A DNA stretch of 9,152 nucleotides from Pseudorhodoplanes sp. (GTDB lineage Bacteria > Pseudomonadota > Alphaproteobacteria > Rhizobiales > Xanthobacteraceae): assembly GCA_008933495.1 (NCBI GenBank), contig WBUW01000086.1:1-9152 (forward strand), written 5' to 3'. The notes under the pieces were generated by a model. The model was given only the letters and a program-made list of their open reading frames with translations, made no database searches and was not told the origin of the DNA. A program made the translations under genes and the position numbers. Below, one piece after another: positions 5,394 through 9,152 of the stretch. How positions within the stretch are numbered: the stretch's first letter is position 1; each line of letters begins with the position of its first letter.

Positions 5394-7031
5394 ATGTCGG
5401 TGATCGAGATGGCGTCGAACCTGCGGGAGATTGCCGAGCATTCGAGCGCCTGGCCGTTCGAGGAAGCGCGCAAGATTGTCGCCCGTCTGAACAAGCGGCC
5501 GAAGGACGAGATCATTTTCGCGACCGGCTATGGCCCCTCCGGCCTTCCGCATATCGGAACGTTCGGCGAAGTGGCGCGCACCACCATGGTGCGTCATGCG
5601 TTCCGCGTCCTGACCGGCGACAAGGTGAAGACCCGCCTGATCGCCTTCTCCGACGATATGGACGGCCTGCGCAAGGTGCCCGACAACATCCCCAACAAGG
5701 ACATGGTCGCCGAGCATCTCGGCAAGCCGCTGACGAAAGTGCCCGACCCGTTCGGAACGCATCCGAGCTTCGGCGAACATAACAATGCGCGGCTGCGGGC
5801 GTTCCTCGATGTGTTCGGCTTCGAGTACGAGTTCCTGTCGGCGACCGCCTGCTACACGGCGGGCCGCTTCGACGAGACGCTGTTGCGGGTACTTGCGCAT
5901 TTCGACGCGGTGATGGGCATCATGCTGCCGTCGCTGCGCGAGGAGCGCGCGCAGACCTATTCGCCGTTCCTGCCGATTTCCGAACGCACTGGCGTCGTGC
6001 TGCAGGTGCCGGTCATCGCGCATGATGGCAAGGCTGGCACCATCACCTACGAGGATCCCGATACCGGGGAGACGGTGACGACGCCGGTGACCGGCGGGCG
6101 CTGCAAGCTGCAATGGAAGCCGGACTGGGCGATGCGCTGGGTGGCGCTCGGGATCGACTACGAAATGGCCGGAAAGGATTTGATCGATTCGGTCAAGCTG
6201 TCGGGCGAAATCTGCCGCGCCATCGGCGGCCGGCCGCCGGAAGGCTTCAATTACGAGCTGTTCCTCGACGAGAAGGGGCAGAAGATTTCAAAGTCCAAGG
6301 GCAACGGTCTCACGATCGACGAGTGGCTGCGCTATGCGAGCCCGGAATCGCTGTCCCTGTTCATGTATCGCGAGCCGAAGGCCGCCAAGCGGCTTTATTT
6401 CGACGTCATTCCGCGACACGTCGATGAATATCATCAGTATCTCGACGCCTATCAGCGTCAGGACGACCGGCAGCGGCTGTCGAACCCGGTCTGGCATATC
6501 CATTCGGGACATCCGCCGAAAATCGACATGCCGATCACGTTCGCGATGCTGCTCGCGCTTGTCTCGTCGTCGAATGCAGAAAATGCCGAAACGCTATGGG
6601 GCTTTATCGGCCGCTACCGGCCGGGTGTCACGCCGCAGACGCATCCCAAGCTCAATGAGCTCGTGGACTATGCGATCCATTATTTCCGTGACTTCGTGCT
6701 GCCGGCGAAGACCTACCGCGAGCCCGGCGAGCAGGAGCGCGCGGCGCTCAGCGACCTGCGCGACGCGCTCTCGCAATTGCCCTCCGATGCCTCGGCCGGG
6801 GACATTCAGGATGTGGTCTACGAAGTCGGGCGCCGCGAACCGTTCCTCGACAAGACCGGCAAGATCAAGACCAGGGACGGCAAGCCGGGCGTGTCGCTCG
6901 AATGGTTCAACATGCTCTATCAGGTCCTGCTCGGCCAGGAGAAGGGTCCGCGCTTTGGTTCCTTCGTCGCCGTTTACGGGCTCAAGAACACCATCGAGAT
7001 GATCGATGGTGCCCTTGCGCGGTCGGCTTGA
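5394..7031 (+). CDS. lysS: Lysyl-tRNA synthetase, class I
   Basis: This 545-residue enzyme charges tRNA-Lys with lysine using ATP in the cytoplasm. It is the class I (archaeal-type) LysRS found in many alphaproteobacteria in place of the class II enzyme. The Rossmann-fold signature is present as GYGPSGLPHIGT with HIGT at about 53-56, and the KMSKS loop as KISKSKGN (297-304). Other class I LysRS features include the IAFSDDMDGLRKVP segment and ELFLDEKGQKISKS. The length is typical. Two adjacent ATGs exist (5391 and 5394). AGGAG at 5383-5387 lies 3 bases before the first and 6 before the second, so I prefer 5394; 5391 adds one Met. It follows the solute-binding protein gene by about 57 bases and ends 7 bases from the oppositely oriented S24 repressor. 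No frameshift or missing motif is seen. Confidence 0.97.
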   Translation: MSVIEMASNLREIAEHSSAWPFEEARKIVARLNKRPKDEIIFATGYGPSGLPHIGTFGEVARTTMVRHAFRVLTGDKVKTRLIAFSDDMDGLRKVPDNIPNKDMVAEHLGKPLTKVPDPFGTHPSFGEHNNARLRAFLDVFGFEYEFLSATACYTAGRFDETLLRVLAHFDAVMGIMLPSLREERAQTYSPFLPISERTGVVLQVPVIAHDGKAGTITYEDPDTGETVTTPVTGGRCKLQWKPDWAMRWVALGIDYEMAGKDLIDSVKLSGEICRAIGGRPPEGFNYELFLDEKGQKISKSKGNGLTIDEWLRYASPESLSLFMYREPKAAKRLYFDVIPRHVDEYHQYLDAYQRQDDRQRLSNPVWHIHSGHPPKIDMPITFAMLLALVSSSNAENAETLWGFIGRYRPGVTPQTHPKLNELVDYAIHYFRDFVLPAKTYREPGEQERAALSDLRDALSQLPSDASAGDIQDVVYEVGRREPFLDKTGKIKTRDGKPGVSLEWFNMLYQVLLGQEKGPRFGSFVAVYGLKNTIEMIDGALARSA

Positions 7032-7038
7032 CGGCGGC

Positions 7039-7683
7039 TTATTGGCTCGCCCACATGATGCGGGCGATCCAGAGCACCTCGCTCGTCGGCAAGGTCCGGT
7101 CCGGATGGTCGGCATTGAGCGATTGCAGTTCGATGCTTTTCGAGGTGCGGCGATTGAGTTGCTTGACCATCACCTCGCCCTTCCGGGTCTTGACCACCAC
7201 GCGGTCGCCGCGCCGGATCGGCGCCGCCGGCGAGACAATGATCACGTCGCCCTTGCGATAAGCCGGCTCCATCGAGTTGCCGGAAATCTCCAGCGCATAG
7301 GCGTGTTCGTCATTGACCGACGGAAAGGCGATTTCGTCCCAGCCCTTGCCGACCGGGAAGCCGCCGTCGTCGAAATAGCCGCCGCCGCCGGCCTCCGCGA
7401 AGCCGATCAGCGGCACCGCCTGGATGACCGCCTTGCCGCTGTCGGTGAGCAGCGTGATGAAGGTATCGACTGTGGTGCCGGTGGCCGCCAGCGCCTTGGC
7501 GATCGATTCGGTGGATGGCCAGCGGGCGCGGCCGTCCGGGGTGATTCGTTTCGACTTGTTGAAGGTGGTCGGATCGAGGCCGGCCTTCTTTGCCAGACCG
7601 GAGGATGACAGGCCGGCCCGCGCGGCCAGGCGGTCAATGCCTGCCCAGATTTGCGCATGCGTGAGCATGGATTGTGCCGCCAT
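7039..7683 (-). CDS. S24/LexA-like self-cleaving transcriptional repressor
   Basis: This 214-residue protein combines an N-terminal helix-turn-helix (about residues 12-70, with GLSSSGLAKKAGLDPTTFNKSKR) and a C-terminal S24 peptidase domain, the layout of phage CI-type repressors. The autoproteolysis parts are in place: VPLIGFAEAG with a probable Ala98-Gly99 cleavage bond, nucleophile Ser137 in SGNSMEP, and general-base Lys174 in VMVKQL. Such proteins cut themselves when RecA or another signal is active and so lift repression; whether this one responds to DNA damage is not shown. ATG 7683 has AGGA about 10 bases upstream. It is divergent from pyrD over 137 bases and may control itself or pyrD. 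It lies among housekeeping genes with no phage genes nearby, so it appears to be a chromosomal regulator. Its targets are unknown. Confidence 0.92.
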   Translation of the reverse strand: MAAQSMLTHAQIWAGIDRLAARAGLSSSGLAKKAGLDPTTFNKSKRITPDGRARWPSTESIAKALAATGTTVDTFITLLTDSGKAVIQAVPLIGFAEAGGGGYFDDGGFPVGKGWDEIAFPSVNDEHAYALEISGNSMEPAYRKGDVIIVSPAAPIRRGDRVVVKTRKGEVMVKQLNRRTSKSIELQSLNADHPDRTLPTSEVLWIARIMWASQ

Positions 7684-7711
7684 GGGTGCCCGTTCCTATG
7701 ACTTTTATCCT

Positions 7712-7737
7712 ACATCCGTTAGTGCGTTCCGGTATGT
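7712..7737. promoter_or_regulatory. Imperfect inverted repeat in the S24 repressor/pyrD gap
   Basis: ACATCCG (7712-7718) and CGGTATGT (7730-7737) are inverted arms with one bulged base and an 11-base spacer, 29 bases upstream of the repressor start. A candidate minus-strand -35 (TGGACA) lies nearby, with a poor -10. It could be the repressor's own operator; this is inference from position and symmetry. Confidence 0.3.
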
Positions 7738-7820
7738 CTGTCCAGCGTAATCCGCGCCGCCTTTCTTGAACAAGCGCAAAGGCGCCGATACCGTCCCGGC
7801 GGCCCAGCCCGGAGAGAATC

Positions 7821-8915
7821 TTGATCGGCTTGTTCGACCGCTTCGCCAGACCCCTCTTGCGGGCGCTCGATCCCGAAGACGCGCACCGGTTTGCCATTTC
7901 GGGCCTTAAGATCGCGCCTCTTCCGGCGCCGCGCGCCGACGATCCGCGTCTGAAAATCCGCGTATTTGGCTTGAATTTCCCCAATCCGATCGGTGTGGCA
8001 CCCGGCTTCGACAAGAACGGGGAAGTGCCCGACGCCCTGTTGAAGCTCGGGTTCGGCTTCGTCGAGATTGGTACGGTGACACCCCGCCCGCAGGCGGGCA
8101 ATCCGCGGCCGCGGATTTTCCGGCTCGATGCCGACGGGGCGATCATCAATCGGCTCGGCTTCAATAACGACGGGATGGAGGCGGTGCTGGCGCGGCTTGC
8201 GCGGCGCGCCGCCGGGGGCGGCATCGTCGGAATCAATATCGGCGCCAACCGGGACAGTCCTAATCGCGTCGCCGATTATGTGCGGCTGATCGAGGTCTTC
8301 GCGCCGGTGGCGAGCTATCTTACGGTCAATGTGTCGTCTCCGAATACGCCGGGGCTGCGCGATCTGCAGCAGGCGAACGCCCTCAACGACCTTCTAGGGC
8401 GCGTCGTCGACGCGCGCGACCGGGCGCGCGATCGCGCCGGGCCGGTCCCGGTGTTGCTCAAGATTGCGCCCGACCTCTCGCTGCCGGAACTCGACGATAT
8501 TGTCGGCGTCGCGCGCGCCCGCAAGCTGGACGGCATGATCGTCGGCAACACGACCTTGTCGCGGCCGCCGACGCTGCGAGAACGCGCGAAGGCCACCGAG
8601 CAGGGCGGTTTGTCCGGTCGCCCGCTGTTTGCACTGTCGACCAGGATGCTGGCGGAGACCTATGTGCGCGCGGAGGACGCCTTCCCGCTGATCGGGGTCG
8701 GCGGCGTCGATTCCGGCCGCACTGCGGTGCAGAAAATTCTGGCGGGCGCGAGTTTGATCCAGATTTACACCGCCCTGGTCTTCGAGGGCCTCAGCCTTGT
8801 CCCGGCCATCAAGTCCGGCATCCTTGCCGCCCTGCAGCAGCATGGCTGCGAGACAACGACCGATCTCGTCGGCAGCCGGGCGGCCGATATGACCGCGGAA
8901 TCGTGGCCCGCCTGA
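7821..8915 (+). CDS. pyrD: Dihydroorotate dehydrogenase (quinone), class 2
   Basis: This 364-residue flavoenzyme oxidises dihydroorotate to orotate with quinone as acceptor, the fourth step of pyrimidine synthesis, at the inner face of the cytoplasmic membrane. The N-terminal extension (LFDRFARPLLRALDPEDAHRFAI, about residues 4-26) is the amphipathic membrane/quinone-site segment that marks class 2. The FMN and active-site regions are intact: GVAPGFDKNG with Lys65, INRLGFNNDG (109-118), NVSSPNTPGLRDLQ with catalytic Ser173, LLKIAPDL with Lys214, VGNTT (241-245), GGLSGRPL and IGVGGVDSG (291-299). The start is TTG at 7821: GGAGAG (7811-7816) is well placed, no ATG fits, and the protein opens as the family does. 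A palindromic repeat follows the stop. Confidence 0.97.
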   Translation: MIGLFDRFARPLLRALDPEDAHRFAISGLKIAPLPAPRADDPRLKIRVFGLNFPNPIGVAPGFDKNGEVPDALLKLGFGFVEIGTVTPRPQAGNPRPRIFRLDADGAIINRLGFNNDGMEAVLARLARRAAGGGIVGINIGANRDSPNRVADYVRLIEVFAPVASYLTVNVSSPNTPGLRDLQQANALNDLLGRVVDARDRARDRAGPVPVLLKIAPDLSLPELDDIVGVARARKLDGMIVGNTTLSRPPTLRERAKATEQGGLSGRPLFALSTRMLAETYVRAEDAFPLIGVGGVDSGRTAVQKILAGASLIQIYTALVFEGLSLVPAIKSGILAALQQHGCETTTDLVGSRAADMTAESWPA

Positions 8916-8920
8916 TCCCA

Positions 8921-8969
8921 GCGCATGATCCCGAAAAGTGTGAAGCGGTTTTCAGAAAAGATCATGCGC
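8921..8969. repeat. Rhizobiales-type intergenic palindromic repeat
   Basis: GCGCATGATC (8921-8930) and GATCATGCGC (8960-8969) are perfect 10-bp inverted arms. Inside them GAAAA and TTTTC form a second, inner pair around a GTGTGAAGCGG centre. From memory, this GCGCATGATCCCGAAAA...TTTTC.G...GATCATGCGC pattern occurs in many copies between genes in Bradyrhizobium-like genomes. It begins 5 bases after the pyrD stop and could fold in the mRNA 3' end, protecting it or aiding termination. Confidence 0.85.
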
Positions 8970-9152
8970 AAACAAGGAGCTAATCTTACTGCGTCATGAA
9001 CTACAGGTGCGTCTCTGGGTTTGAACGGCGCAACATGGGCATCGCGATAGTGTCTTGACCAATGCAACGATTAATCGTCGGCGCATGGTCGCGATCGAGT
9101 TCGCGATGTGACGTTCAGGCCGCAAGGGCGGCGCCTCTGGGTCGATAACCGG
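8970..9152. other. Intergenic tail with no convincing gene
   Basis: No credible coding frame with an RBS is seen on either strand. The stretch contains a perfect 12-bp palindrome ACGATTAATCGT (9067-9078) and three TCGCGA copies (9042-9047, 9089-9094, 9101-9106). A TTGACC at 9055-9060 resembles a -35 element but lacks a matching -10. It may be the upstream region of a gene outside the window. Confidence 0.5.

Noticed and set aside
5364..6113. Minus-strand frame of 249 codons opposite lysS
   Set aside because: It is antisense to the conserved class I LysRS catalytic region and has His/Arg-rich shadow-like composition.
8765..9067. Minus-strand frame of 100 codons after pyrD
   Set aside because: It runs through the palindromic repeat and the 3' end of pyrD, and has no RBS or recognisable domain.

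Overview
The window looks like chromosome from a GC-rich alphaproteobacterium, most likely a Bradyrhizobiaceae/Xanthobacteraceae-type Rhizobiales. Three things point that way: a class I (archaeal-type) lysyl-tRNA synthetase, which is usual in this group; a GCGCATGATC...GATCATGCGC palindromic repeat after pyrD, of a kind I recall as scattered through these genomes; and strong G/C preference at third codon positions in the core genes. The species cannot be named from the sequence alone.

Region 1 (about 1-1330) is visibly less GC-rich and less orderly. It holds the end of a protein made of near-identical 19-residue repeats, a small protein resembling uncharacterised phage proteins, one or two very small open frames, and a DUF1640-like coiled-coil membrane protein with its own promoter-like site and a strong intrinsic terminator. 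This is probably one end of a prophage or integrated element. It stops just before a tRNA-Gly(CCC) gene, and a short direct repeat lies between the two.

Region 2 (1371-9152) reads as stable chromosome. In order it holds: tRNA-Gly; a 54-residue membrane protein followed by a SCO1/SenC copper chaperone (a likely two-gene unit for cytochrome oxidase assembly); on the minus strand a membrane glycosyltransferase with an N-terminal MshEN/T2SSE_N-like domain; an orphan periplasmic family-3 solute-binding protein; class I lysS; on the minus strand an S24/LexA-like self-cleaving repressor; and pyrD (class 2 dihydroorotate dehydrogenase, TTG start). The window ends in the palindromic repeat and about 160 bases with no convincing gene.

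The core genes do not form one pathway. They are short units for copper delivery, an envelope polysaccharide or glycan enzyme, nutrient binding, translation, stress-type regulation and pyrimidine synthesis. I see no convincing new multi-gene system. The points most worth following up are the repeat protein, the element/tRNA boundary, the sensor-like domain fused to the glycosyltransferase, the small protein before sco, and the operator-like inverted repeat over the DUF1640 promoter.
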